Shown here in pieces: positions 50,635 through 59,940 of a stretch of 64,000 bases of DNA. Numbering within the stretch: the stretch's first letter is position 1; the number at the start of each line of letters is the position of its first letter. The notes beneath the pieces are model-generated. The model had not been told where the DNA came from. It saw only the letters and a list, made by a program, of their open reading frames with translations, and did no database searches. The stretch lies in assembly GCA_900542045.1 (NCBI GenBank), contig UQMI01000011.1, forward strand, positions 3,853 through 67,852. Direction: 5' to 3'. This stretch comes from an uncultured Blautia sp. GTDB taxonomy: Bacteria; Bacillota; Clostridia; Lachnospirales; Lachnospiraceae. The translations under genes and the position numbers were made by a program.

Positions 50635-52374
50635 GTGAGAAAAGTTTTACAGCAGCTCAAACAGTATAAGCGAAATGCCTATCTATGTATCGGTCTGACT
50701 GCCCTGGAAGTGATCATGGAAATTCTGATGCCCTTCGTAACGGCCATTATTATCGACCAGGGTCTGGAAGTCAACAATCTGTCGGTAGTCTACCGCTACG
50801 GTGCCCTTATGGTGCTCATGGCTTTCTTAAGCCTGCTATTCGGTGCTTTTGCCGGAAAAAACGCAGCCAGCGCGTCCGCCGGCCTTTCCGCCAATCTGCG
50901 GGAAGCGATTTACAGTAATATCCAGACCTTTTCTTTTTCCAACATTGATAAATTCAGTGTGCCCGGCCTTGTTACCCGTATGACAACGGATATCACCAAC
51001 GTACAGAATGCCTTTATGATGGTTATCCGTGTAGCGGTCCGTTCTCCGCTGAACCTGATCTTCAGCTTTGCCATGTGTATGATCATCAGTCCGCGGCTGA
51101 GCGCCATGTTTCTGATCGCAGTGGTATTCCTTGTGATCGTCATTGGTACGATCATGGTCATCACGCTGAAAATCTTCAATCAGGTCTTCCGCAGATACGA
51201 TAACTTAAATGCCAGTGTGCAGGAAAATGTATCCGCAATCCGTGTGGTTAAAGCCTTCGTCCGGGAAGATTATGAAAATACCAAGTTTTCCAAAGCCTCT
51301 AAAATGCTCTATGATCTCTCCGTAAAAGCCGAAGGACTTCTGGCTTTCAACAATCCGGCCATGATGGTTGCCGTCTATTTCTGTATCATATCTGTTTCCT
51401 GGTTCGGCGCTCAGTTCATCGTAGGCGGCTCTATGACCACCGGTGATCTGACCAGTCTGTTCAGCTACATTATGGCACTGTTGATGAGCCTGATGATGCT
51501 CTCCATGGTCGTAGTTATGATCAGCATGTCCCTGGCCAGTATCCGACGGATCAGTGAAGTTCTAAACGAAACACCGGATCTGACAGATCCGGAAAGACCG
51601 GTTACAACCGTGGCAAACGGTCAGATCGATTTCAACCATGTTAACTTTTCCTATAAACATGGCAGTGGGAAAAACGCCCTTTCTGATATCGATCTTCATA
51701 TTAAAAGCGGTGAAACCATCGGTGTCATCGGCGGCACCGGTTCCGGCAAAAGCAGTCTGGTAAACCTGATCTGCCGTCTCTACGATGTGGATGAAGGTTC
51801 CGTCTGTGTGGGCGGTGTGGATGTCCGTAAATACGATACAGAAGTACTGCGGAACCAGGTATCCGTTGTACTTCAGAAGAACACCCTGTTCTCCGGTACG
51901 ATCCTGGATAATCTGCGCTGGGGCAATCCGGATGCCACAGAGGAAGAATGCATCAAGGCCTGCAAAGCAGCCTGTGCCGATGAATTCATTGACCGGATGC
52001 CGGACGGCTATCATACCAGGATTGAACGGGGCGGCTCCAACGTCTCCGGCGGACAGAAGCAGCGTCTGTGTATTGCCCGGGCTCTGCTGAAAAAGCCCAA
52101 AGTCCTGATCCTGGATGATTCTACCAGCGCAGTGGATACCGCAACGGATGCCAGTATCCGGGCCGCATTTGCAAAAGAAATTCCCGGTACTACCAAAATC
52201 ATCATTGCTCAGCGTATTTCCAGTGTAGAATCCGCTGACCGGATCCTTGTACTGGACGAAGGACGCATCAATGCCTTCGATACCCATGAAAATCTGCTGG
52301 AGAACAACGAAATCTATCAGGACATCTATCACTCACAGATGGAAGGCGGCGGCGATTTCGATCAGCCTGCCTGA
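50635..52374 (+). CDS. ABC exporter, first subunit (MarR cassette 2)
   Basis: A 579-residue exporter half, starting at GTG 50635 with AGGAGG 10 bp before. Six membrane segments (1-300) precede an ATPase domain with Walker A GGTGSGKS, signature VSGGQKQRL and Walker B ILDDSTS. Asp in place of the catalytic Glu again marks the degenerate half of a heterodimer. Same order as cassette 1, but without the large extracellular insertion. Likely a multidrug exporter; substrate unknown. With the MarR gene broken it may be made constitutively. Confidence 0.93.
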   Translation: MRKVLQQLKQYKRNAYLCIGLTALEVIMEILMPFVTAIIIDQGLEVNNLSVVYRYGALMVLMAFLSLLFGAFAGKNAASASAGLSANLREAIYSNIQTFSFSNIDKFSVPGLVTRMTTDITNVQNAFMMVIRVAVRSPLNLIFSFAMCMIISPRLSAMFLIAVVFLVIVIGTIMVITLKIFNQVFRRYDNLNASVQENVSAIRVVKAFVREDYENTKFSKASKMLYDLSVKAEGLLAFNNPAMMVAVYFCIISVSWFGAQFIVGGSMTTGDLTSLFSYIMALLMSLMMLSMVVVMISMSLASIRRISEVLNETPDLTDPERPVTTVANGQIDFNHVNFSYKHGSGKNALSDIDLHIKSGETIGVIGGTGSGKSSLVNLICRLYDVDEGSVCVGGVDVRKYDTEVLRNQVSVVLQKNTLFSGTILDNLRWGNPDATEEECIKACKAACADEFIDRMPDGYHTRIERGGSNVSGGQKQRLCIARALLKKPKVLILDDSTSAVDTATDASIRAAFAKEIPGTTKIIIAQRISSVESADRILVLDEGRINAFDTHENLLENNEIYQDIYHSQMEGGGDFDQPA

Positions 52375-52418
52375 ACCTCCCATCACTCTACTATAATTAA
52401 GAGGAGGAAATCTGATTT

Positions 52419-54311
52419 ATGAGCCAAAAAAAATCCAGGCCAAGGGTTGCCACAGCCACCAGGCTGATCAACCGGGTCATACGATATATGCTTCATTATT
52501 ATAAATATTTATTCTTGCTGGTGGTCCTCTGTATTCTGATCACCGCCATCGCCACTGTGGTGGGGGCTACTTTTCCCCAGACGCTGGTGGACGATTATAT
52601 CACTCCCATGCTTGCCAGTGGATCCAGTGATTTCAGCGGCCTGGCAAAAGACCTGATCCAGCTGGCATGTGTAATGGGTATTGGCGTAATCACCGCTTTT
52701 ACTTACAACCGGATCATGGTCAATGTCAGCCAGGGTACCATGCTTCATTTACGTGACGATCTGTTCCGGAAAATGGAAGCGCTGCCCATCAAATACTTCG
52801 ATACCCACGCCCACGGCGACATCATGTCTGTCTACACCAACGATGTGGACACACTGCGTCAGCTGCTCAGCCAGAGTATTCCCCAGATCATTAACTCTGT
52901 TATCACCATGGCGGCTACTCTGGTCACAATGATCATCCTGAATCCTGCTCTGACCGTGATCTCCATTCTGACAGCCGTTGTCATGCTTCTGGTCACTGCT
53001 AATTTTTCCAAATTATCCGGAAGATACTATGTACGTCAGCAAATGGATCTGGGGGCTGTAGACGGCTTTATTGAAGAAATGCTGGATGGTCAGAAAGTAG
53101 TAAAAGTATTCTGCCATGAAGAGGCAGCCAAAAATGATTTTCACAAAATCAATGAACAGCTCCGTAACAGTACGGAAAAAGCAAACGGCTATGCGAACCT
53201 GCTGATGCCCGTCAACGCCAATATCGGCTGGATCAGTTATGCGCTGGTGGCTATCGTAGGCGCTATCCTGGGCATCAACGGACTGGCCGGCGTCACCATC
53301 GGTACCGTTGTGACTTTTGTAGGGTTAAACAAAAGTTTTACCAATCCCATCACACAGGTCAGCCAGCAGATCAACTTTGTGGTCAATGCCGCAGCCGGTG
53401 CCCAGCGTGTATTTGATCTGATGGATCAGGAACCGGAAGAAGACAATGGATACGTGGAACTGGTCCATGCAAAAGAAGATGAAAACGGCCAGATCACAGA
53501 ATCACCTACCCGCACCAACCTGTGGGCCTGGAAACATCCCCACAAAGCCGAAGGAACGGTTACTTATACGAAACTGGAGGGCGGCGTTGTCTTCGATGAT
53601 GTGGACTTTGGCTACAACGAAGATAAGCTTGTCCTGCACAACATCAGTCTCTGGGCCAAACCGGGACAGAAAATCGCCTTTGTCGGCGCCACCGGTGCAG
53701 GAAAAACCACCATTACCAATCTGATCAACCGTTTTTACGATATTGCTGACGGCAAAATCCGCTACGACGGCATCAACATCAACAAAATCAAGAAACCGGA
53801 TCTGCGCCGTTCTCTGGGCATGGTGCTCCAGGATACCCACCTGTTTACCGGTACCGTTATGGACAATATCCGCTACGGCAAGCTGGACGCCACCGACGAA
53901 GACTGCATCAAAGCAGCGAAACTGGCCAATGCCGATGGATTTATCCGCCGTCTCCCCGATGGCTACGATACCATGCTCACCGGCGACGGTGCCAATTTAA
54001 GCCAGGGCCAGCGCCAGCTTCTTGCTATCGCCCGTGCCGCTGTTGCGGATCCGCCGGCACTGATCCTGGATGAAGCCACTTCCTCCATTGATACCCGTAC
54101 GGAAAAACTGGTACAGGACGGTATGGATGCCCTGATGCAGGGACGTACCACTTTTGTCATCGCCCACCGTCTGTCCACCGTTAAGAATTCCAACTGTATC
54201 ATGGTCATGGAACAGGGCCGCATCATAGAAAGAGGCACCCACGACGAACTGATTGCCGCCAAAGGCAAATACTATCAGCTTTACACAGGCAATTTTGCCG
54301 AGCAGGGATAA
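52419..54311 (+). CDS. ABC exporter, second subunit (MarR cassette 2)
   Basis: A 630-residue partner subunit. Membrane domain ~25-330 with THAHGDIMSVYTNDVDTLRQ; a ~45-residue insertion before the ATPase domain (HAKEDENGQITESPTRTNLW, about 350-375). ATPase: Walker A GATGAGKT, signature LSQGQRQL, Walker B ILDEATSSID with the catalytic Glu, so this half hydrolyses ATP. GAGGAGG precedes the ATG. The 44-bp gap to subunit 1 holds no signals. Terminator at 54348. Confidence 0.93.
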   Translation: MSQKKSRPRVATATRLINRVIRYMLHYYKYLFLLVVLCILITAIATVVGATFPQTLVDDYITPMLASGSSDFSGLAKDLIQLACVMGIGVITAFTYNRIMVNVSQGTMLHLRDDLFRKMEALPIKYFDTHAHGDIMSVYTNDVDTLRQLLSQSIPQIINSVITMAATLVTMIILNPALTVISILTAVVMLLVTANFSKLSGRYYVRQQMDLGAVDGFIEEMLDGQKVVKVFCHEEAAKNDFHKINEQLRNSTEKANGYANLLMPVNANIGWISYALVAIVGAILGINGLAGVTIGTVVTFVGLNKSFTNPITQVSQQINFVVNAAAGAQRVFDLMDQEPEEDNGYVELVHAKEDENGQITESPTRTNLWAWKHPHKAEGTVTYTKLEGGVVFDDVDFGYNEDKLVLHNISLWAKPGQKIAFVGATGAGKTTITNLINRFYDIADGKIRYDGININKIKKPDLRRSLGMVLQDTHLFTGTVMDNIRYGKLDATDEDCIKAAKLANADGFIRRLPDGYDTMLTGDGANLSQGQRQLLAIARAAVADPPALILDEATSSIDTRTEKLVQDGMDALMQGRTTFVIAHRLSTVKNSNCIMVMEQGRIIERGTHDELIAAKGKYYQLYTGNFAEQG

Positions 54312-54347
54312 CCTGCCGGAAAACACTCCTTACTCCCCTTGCTTTTC

Positions 54348-54386
54348 ATATGCCAGCCAGAGCAGATCCGGCTGGCATATTATTTT
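54348..54386 (+). terminator. Terminator of MarR cassette 2
   Basis: ATATGCCAGCC (54348-54358), 11-nt loop, GGCTGGCATAT (54370-54380), then TATTTT. Confidence 0.85.
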
Positions 54387-54421
54387 GCCCGGCATACGGT
54401 ATCGGCGTACATACTGCTTTC

Positions 54422-54475
54422 CTGACATATGATACCGGCTGACACACCGTCTGCCTGACACATGATACCCGCCTG
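54422..54475. repeat. Short degenerate direct repeat
   Basis: CTGACATATGATACC (54422) and CTGACACATGATACC (54454) are 32 bp apart, with weaker similar stretches on both sides. It lies between the exporter terminator and the MATE gene. Confidence 0.45.
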
Positions 54476-54546
54476 CATATTGACGAACCGGAAAGATTGC
54501 AGTAAGATATGCAATGCAAAAATTTATTTTGAGGGGATGAACCATT

Positions 54547-55902
54547 TTGAAAAACAATAAATATGAGATAGACATGTGCAACGGCACCATCATGGACAAG
54601 CTGATCTCTTTTTCACTTCCTCTGATGCTGTCCAGCATCCTGCAGCTGATGTTCAATGCGGTAGATATCATCGTCGTGGGAAGATACAGCAGCAGCCAGG
54701 CACTGGCGGCTGTGGGATCCACCACTGCCCTGATCAATATTTTCACCAACCTTTTCATCGGCATTTCTCTGGGGGCCAATGTACTGGCAGCCGGCTACTT
54801 TGCCACCCAGCGGCACAAAGAAATGTCGGAAGCCGTACATACTGCCATCACACTGGCGCTGGTCAGCGGTATTCTCATGGCATTTGTCGGCGTATTCACT
54901 GCAAGACCGGTCCTGGTTCTTATGGGGACCCCCGGAGATGTCATCGATCAGTCTGTCACTTATATGACCATCTACTTTATGGGAATGCCCTTTTTCATGC
55001 TTTATAATTATGGAGCCGCCATCCTCCGGGCGGTGGGAGACACCAAGCGGCCTCTGCTGTTCCTCTTCTGCTCCGGCATGGCCAATGTGGCGCTGGACCT
55101 TCTGCTTGTCATTGTGATCCCCTGGGGAGTGGCAGGCGTAGCCATCGGCACCGTGGCTTCCCAGTGTATTTCCAGCCTTCTGGTGCTTCGCTGCCTCCAC
55201 CGCTCGGAAGGCAGCTACCAGCTTTCCTTCCGCAAGCTGCGGATCAACCGTTTCTATCTGCTGCGCATCTTCCAGGTTGGAATTCCGGCAGGCATCCAGA
55301 GCACGGTGATCAGCTTTTCCAACGCCCTGCTCCAGTCCTCTGTCAATTCCTTCGGCGCCATAGCCATGGCCGGCTACACCGCCGCCAACAATGTGCTGGG
55401 CTTCCTGTATGTGGCAGTCAATGCCGTGACCCAGGCATGCATGAGCTTTACCAGCCAGAATTACAGCGTGAAAAAAACAAAGCGTATGGATCGGGTGCTT
55501 CTGGACTGTGTGATCCTGTCCGCCGGCGTATCTCTGGTCATGGGTGTGGGCGCATATATCTTCGGAACACAGGTACTGGGCATCTACACTGCAGACACAG
55601 AAGTCATCCAGTGCGGACTGGAGATTCTTTCCATCACCACCGTACCCTATTTCCTGTGCGGCATCATGGATCTGATCCCGGGCGCCCTCCGGGGAATGGG
55701 CCATTCCGCCGTACCCATGGTACTGTCTATTATCGGTACGGTAGGAACCCGGATCGTATGGATCTATCTGTTCTTCCCCCAGAACAGATCCCTGCATTTT
55801 CTCTTTATTTCCTATCCAGTATCCTGGATCTTCACCATCCTGATGCAGGCCGTCTGCTTCTATTTCGTGAGGAAACAGTGTATCCGGCAGATGGCAGCCT
55901 GA
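54547..55902 (+). CDS. MATE family efflux transporter
   Basis: A 451-residue pump with the N-half FSLPLMLSSILQLMFNAVDIIVVGRYS and the C-half repeat from about 235. It most likely starts at TTG 54547, with GAGGGG 11 bp before; the next in-frame ATG (MCNGTIM) would remove only nine residues. Own terminator. The long minus-strand frame on the other strand is a shadow. Substrate unknown. Confidence 0.92.
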   Translation: MKNNKYEIDMCNGTIMDKLISFSLPLMLSSILQLMFNAVDIIVVGRYSSSQALAAVGSTTALINIFTNLFIGISLGANVLAAGYFATQRHKEMSEAVHTAITLALVSGILMAFVGVFTARPVLVLMGTPGDVIDQSVTYMTIYFMGMPFFMLYNYGAAILRAVGDTKRPLLFLFCSGMANVALDLLLVIVIPWGVAGVAIGTVASQCISSLLVLRCLHRSEGSYQLSFRKLRINRFYLLRIFQVGIPAGIQSTVISFSNALLQSSVNSFGAIAMAGYTAANNVLGFLYVAVNAVTQACMSFTSQNYSVKKTKRMDRVLLDCVILSAGVSLVMGVGAYIFGTQVLGIYTADTEVIQCGLEILSITTVPYFLCGIMDLIPGALRGMGHSAVPMVLSIIGTVGTRIVWIYLFFPQNRSLHFLFISYPVSWIFTILMQAVCFYFVRKQCIRQMAA

Positions 55903-55914
55903 ATATAATATGTA

Positions 55915-55957
55915 TGCTGTGAAAAGATGAACCATCATTTTTTCACGGCATTTTTTT
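55915..55957 (+). terminator. Terminator of MATE gene
   Basis: TGCTGTGAAAA (55915-55925) with TTTTCACGGCA (55940-55950), then TTTTTTT. Confidence 0.9.
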
Positions 55958-56139
55958 GCCTTTAATGAGAACATTTCGTTCTATTTTCTCATAAAGATCC
56001 GGCATCACAAAATACCCGGCAGATTATTCCAGCTCCGGCAAGACAAAAATCTGCATCCGGATGTTGTTTTTTTCCCGTTTCCAATCGTTATACCTTATAG
56101 AAGGAAATACAGAAAAAAGCAAAACCAGGAGAAAATTTT

Positions 56140-56643
56140 GTGTTTGAAAAGAAACGACTGCAGGACCTTGTCTTTGACAGAGATAAGATGGAGGATCTGA
56201 TCCGCGAACACTATATGTGCATATACAAATACTGCTTTTACCATGTGGGCAACAGAGATGCCGCTCAGGATATTACACAGGATGTGTTTTTAAAATTTAT
56301 AAAAGAAATCGGCCGATACAGAGAATACGGCAAACTGAAGAACTACCTGTATGTGATCGCCAGAAATTCCATCCTTGACTATGGACGCAAAAGAAAGCAC
56401 CTGCAGCTGGCAGCGGTACCGGAAACCTTTGACGATGGCGGGATCGACCAGAAGCTGCTGCAGATGAATATCCGGGAAGCTCTGGATTCCCTGGAGGACC
56501 TGGACAAGGAACTTATCATTTTAAGATATTACCAAGAGCTCAGGATCAAAGATATTTCCCGGATCCTGCATCTGCCTGCATCCACAGTCCGATACAAATT
56601 AAGAAATGCGGAGAAAGCGCTGAAAAAAAGATTGGAGTTATGA
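56140..56643 (+). CDS. ECF-type sigma-70 family factor
   Basis: A 167-residue sigma factor starting at GTG 56140, AGGAG 8 bp before. Region 2 shows DAAQDITQDVFLKFIKEIG and YLYVIARNSILDYGR; region 4 shows LRYYQELRIKDISRILHLPASTVRYKLRNAEKALKK. Size and lack of regions 1 and 3 fit ECF or ECF-like sigma. It opens a four-gene operon with a membrane protein and an ABC transporter, the layout of self-regulated envelope-stress or peptide-resistance systems. Its own target promoter was not identified. Confidence 0.9.
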   Translation: MFEKKRLQDLVFDRDKMEDLIREHYMCIYKYCFYHVGNRDAAQDITQDVFLKFIKEIGRYREYGKLKNYLYVIARNSILDYGRKRKHLQLAAVPETFDDGGIDQKLLQMNIREALDSLEDLDKELIILRYYQELRIKDISRILHLPASTVRYKLRNAEKALKKRLEL

Positions 56644-56646
56644 GCT

Positions 56647-57417
56647 ATGATCGACAGACAGTTATTCAAAGAATTAAACAAAATCCATGTGCCTGCATAT
56701 GACATCCGGAAACTGGAAGAAACAGCCGCAAAAGCCGGAAGCATAGAGCCGCCGCTCCAGAAACTGAGGATGGAACCTGCCGGATTCTTCCTGGATCAGT
56801 TACGGTTTATCCGAAAAGAAATCTGGTTCCTGAAAATTCTCTTTTCTGTCCTGATCCTGGCTTTCATCCCTGCGGCGCAGATGACTGTCAGCGGCTGGAT
56901 ATGGACTTTGATCGCAGTATCCGGGCCCATTCTGTGCCTGATGAATGCCCATGAGATCTGCCACATCCTCCAGCCGGGAATGCTGGAGCTGCAAATGACC
57001 GCCAGAAATTCCTTCCGCAAAGTACTGATGGTCCGTCTCACCGTCTTTGGATCCTATGATCTGGTGTTCTTCGGGTGCATGGCGTCCGGCGTATCCATTT
57101 TTCAGGAAACCGCAGTCTGGCATGTGATCCTGTACGGGATCGTCCCCTATGCAGTCATGTGCTTCGGCTGCCTGCTGATCCTGAACCGGTGCAGAAAAGA
57201 AAACATGCTTCTGTATACCGGAACCTGGGGCGCGTTTCTATGCTGTATCATTGTCATCCTGAAAATTTCCGATCAGCGGATCTGCCAGCCGTCTTACATC
57301 CCCATATGGCTGGGAACAGGGATCGTCGTTTTCAGCGGCATCGCAACAGAACTGTACAGTCTTTTCAGAAAAGCAGGAGGAAATCTGAATGAAATTAACT
57401 ATGGAACATCTGTCTAA
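56647..57417 (+). CDS. Unknown membrane protein, possible anti-sigma factor
   Basis: Family not recognised. 256 residues with a soluble N-terminus of ~55 residues (MIDRQLFKELNKIHVPAYDIRKLEETAA) and six hydrophobic segments (~60-80, 85-105, 130-150, 160-185, 195-210, 225-245). Starts 3 bp after the sigma gene and overlaps the ABC ATPase gene by 29 bp. A soluble N-terminus before membrane helices next to an ECF sigma suggests an anti-sigma role; a permease part is the alternative. Confidence 0.75.
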   Translation: MIDRQLFKELNKIHVPAYDIRKLEETAAKAGSIEPPLQKLRMEPAGFFLDQLRFIRKEIWFLKILFSVLILAFIPAAQMTVSGWIWTLIAVSGPILCLMNAHEICHILQPGMLELQMTARNSFRKVLMVRLTVFGSYDLVFFGCMASGVSIFQETAVWHVILYGIVPYAVMCFGCLLILNRCRKENMLLYTGTWGAFLCCIIVILKISDQRICQPSYIPIWLGTGIVVFSGIATELYSLFRKAGGNLNEINYGTSV

Positions 57418-58276
57418 ACAATTCAAAAACAAGACCGCAGTAAACCAGATCAATCTGGTCTTAACCGAAGGCATATACGGTTTTCTGGGCGCCAACGGAG
57501 CAGGAAAAACCACACTTTTACAGATGATCTGCGGCATCATAAAACCCACATCCGGAGAAGTAAAAATAGACGGTGTAAATACTGTCCAGATGGGAGAACA
57601 ATTCCGTGATCTGCTGGGATATCTGCCCCAGGAATTCGGATATACACCGGGATTTACCGCAAAGGACTTTATGCTGTATATTGCTTCCATTAAGGGCCTG
57701 CCGCCTGCCTTTGCCAGAAAAAGGACCAGAGAATTATTAAGGCTGGTCAATCTGGAAAAAGAAACCGACCGGAAGATCCGGACTTTTTCAGGCGGAATGA
57801 AACGGAGACTGGGGATTGCCCAGGCTTTACTGAACGATCCGGCAATCCTGATCCTGGATGAGCCCACCTCTGGTCTGGATCCGAAAGAACGGGTGTATTT
57901 CCGGAATATCATATCCGAAATGTCAAAGGATAAGATCATCATTATATCGACGCACATCGTATCAGATATCGAATATATCTCCGACCAGGTACTGGTGATG
58001 AAAAAAGGCAGCTTTATCCTGCAGGGATCGCCGGAAGAACTTCTGAACAAAGTCAGAGGCCAGGTGTGGTCCTGCCGCGTCTCCAACAAAGACTGGGCCG
58101 CTTTTGAAACACGGCACTGCGTTGCGAATGCCCATGCCCTGGCTGACCATGTGGAAGCCCGGGTGATAGCGCCTGATCCTCCGCTGAAAGATGCAGTCAT
58201 GGCAGAACCGACTCTTGAAGATTTGTATTTAAAATATTTTTCTGATGAAACAGACGAAAGCGAGGGATTGAAATGA
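57389..58276 (+). CDS. ABC transporter ATP-binding protein
   Basis: A 295-residue ATPase. Walker A GANGAGKT (~35-42), Q-loop LPQEFGYTP, signature FSGGMKRRLGIAQ, Walker B ILDEPTSGLDP and the His switch STHIVSD are all intact. The DrrA/BcrA type of N-half and the C-terminal ~80-residue extension fit an exporter or immunity ATPase. AGGAGG precedes the ATG. It overlaps the upstream membrane gene by 29 bp and the permease by 4 bp. Confidence 0.93.
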   Translation: MKLTMEHLSKQFKNKTAVNQINLVLTEGIYGFLGANGAGKTTLLQMICGIIKPTSGEVKIDGVNTVQMGEQFRDLLGYLPQEFGYTPGFTAKDFMLYIASIKGLPPAFARKRTRELLRLVNLEKETDRKIRTFSGGMKRRLGIAQALLNDPAILILDEPTSGLDPKERVYFRNIISEMSKDKIIIISTHIVSDIEYISDQVLVMKKGSFILQGSPEELLNKVRGQVWSCRVSNKDWAAFETRHCVANAHALADHVEARVIAPDPPLKDAVMAEPTLEDLYLKYFSDETDESEGLK

Positions 58277-59508
58277 CCAGAATGATCCGGTACGAATGGA
58301 AAAAAATATGGAACAGCCGGCTGACACAGATATCTGTGATCGGCTGCAGTCTGTTCCTGATCTTCTGCGTATATTCAAGTATCACTCAAATCGAAGCCAC
58401 CGATCCGGACGGACGGACCGTCCGCGGCATGGATGCTGCCCAAGTGATGAAAGATACTCAGCAAAGGGTAACCCTGACCCAGAACCGGGTGGACGAAATT
58501 GCGGCGCAGTACCTGGCCTATACAAAGGATCCTTCCACCAGTTCCGGCAGCGAAACATGCCATTACCTCTCAGAAGAAACATACAACACCTTTTATCGGC
58601 CCAACCGTGATCTGCTGAGTCTGATCACAAACGTATACGAAGATCCCGGAAGCGGCCAAAATATGAAGACAGTCCTGGAAGAAAATTTCGGCCGAAATTT
58701 TATGCAGGCCCGGCTTGAACGGGACATCCAGTACATTCATTTACTGGAAGAGCGCGGCCGTCTGACCCCCGCCGAAGCAGCATACTGGGAAGACGAAGTA
58801 AAGGAAATACCGGAATATCAATACGGATACCGGAAAGGCTGGGATATGATCCTGGATACACTGACATGGCCCGTTCTGCTCATGATGATCGTCTGTATCG
58901 GGATCGCACCAGTCTTTTCCGGGGAATATCAATCCAGATGCGACTCGCTGCTCTTATGCATGAAGTATGGAAAATCCAAACTGATTCATGCCAAAATTAT
59001 CACAGCATGGGCATTCGCCACCTGTATTTACTGGGGGATCACGCTGATCTATTCAGCAGTCTTTCTTATCCTCCTGGGCACAGACGGCGCAGATCTTCCG
59101 ATCCAGCTAAAATATCCGGCGCTGTCTGTGGGCTACCGGCTGACCATGAGCGAAGCTGTTATCTATGCACTGGTCCTGGCATATCTGCTGACTTTAGGCA
59201 TTATGGGGATCACCCTTCTCCTGTCGTCCTTATTAAAAAGTGCATACAGCGTTATCATCGCAGCCTTTCTTCTGATCCTTGTGCCCACCTTTTTATCCCC
59301 GGATACCGGAGGATATCTCTGGAGCCGCGTCATCTCACTGCTGCCGTCAAAAATTGCCGACTTTTCGTTCCAGTCATATACTGCGTACAGCCTGGGCACG
59401 CTTGTGATCAAGTGGCCGGACATGGCAATGGCGGTAAACGGAGCTGCAGCGGTTCTGTGTTCGCTGGGCAGTTATCATATATTCCGAACACATCAGGTTA
59501 ATAAATAA
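58273..59508 (+). CDS. ABC transporter permease (ABC-2 like)
   Basis: A 411-residue permease. One membrane segment near 15-35 is followed by a long ~140-residue extracytoplasmic part, then five segments between about 195 and 405, an ABC-2-like layout. Start overlaps the ATPase stop (ATGA). It should form a dimer with the upstream ATPase. Substrate unknown; the sigma-linked arrangement suggests a cell-envelope agent such as a lantibiotic. Confidence 0.85.
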   Translation: MTRMIRYEWKKIWNSRLTQISVIGCSLFLIFCVYSSITQIEATDPDGRTVRGMDAAQVMKDTQQRVTLTQNRVDEIAAQYLAYTKDPSTSSGSETCHYLSEETYNTFYRPNRDLLSLITNVYEDPGSGQNMKTVLEENFGRNFMQARLERDIQYIHLLEERGRLTPAEAAYWEDEVKEIPEYQYGYRKGWDMILDTLTWPVLLMMIVCIGIAPVFSGEYQSRCDSLLLCMKYGKSKLIHAKIITAWAFATCIYWGITLIYSAVFLILLGTDGADLPIQLKYPALSVGYRLTMSEAVIYALVLAYLLTLGIMGITLLLSSLLKSAYSVIIAAFLLILVPTFLSPDTGGYLWSRVISLLPSKIADFSFQSYTAYSLGTLVIKWPDMAMAVNGAAAVLCSLGSYHIFRTHQVNK

Positions 59509-59519
59509 AACAGACTCTG

Positions 59520-59547
59520 CCCGCAGAAATTTTTCTGCGGGTTTTCC
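59520..59547 (+). terminator. Terminator of the sigma/ABC operon
   Basis: CCCGCAGAAA-TTTT-CTGCGGG-type stem with TTTT tail, 11 bp after the stop. Confidence 0.85.
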
Positions 59548-59724
59548 CTTCCATATTGCCGGAAGCGATCCCCCTGTCCGGAAAAATGCCGCACTGTACC
59601 ACCAGCGCGGCATTTCCTGCTTTCTTCTAAAATACCCTCTCCCCTTTCCTATATTCTGTTGTAAGTATATGAAGGATATGTTGCATTTATATGACTGCAA
59701 GCAACATAATTGTAACATATTTTA

Positions 59725-59753
59725 ATATTTGTGACTCTTTTTTTCACAAATAT
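59725..59753. repeat. Inverted repeat in a convergent 432-bp gap
   Basis: ATATTTGTGA (59725-59734) and TCACAAATAT (59744-59753), perfect 10-bp arms, 9-bp T-rich spacer. Upstream lie TTGCAT and CATAAT with 18-bp spacing, and a GC-rich inverted repeat with TTTTCC tail ends near 59935, so a small transcript is conceivable. No gene is visible in 59548-59940. Confidence 0.4.
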
Positions 59754-59940
59754 ACAGTTGTGATATACCTGAGGGATTCCTGTCGATTTATGATAGAATG
59801 ATCTTTCGAAGACAGTCCACCCTCTTTGAGTGGCTGAAGAAATATCACATTCCTGTTGAATAGGAAAAACAGAGAAACCGCCGCGTCCGTGCCGCCCGCA
59901 TCTTGTCCGGCTTCGGATTCGCCGCGGTTTTCCTTTGACG

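Noticed and set aside
54613-55974. A 453-residue minus-strand frame opposite the MATE gene
   Set aside because: Its composition is typical of an antisense shadow (His, Gln, Gly runs) and the plus strand has a complete MATE protein.
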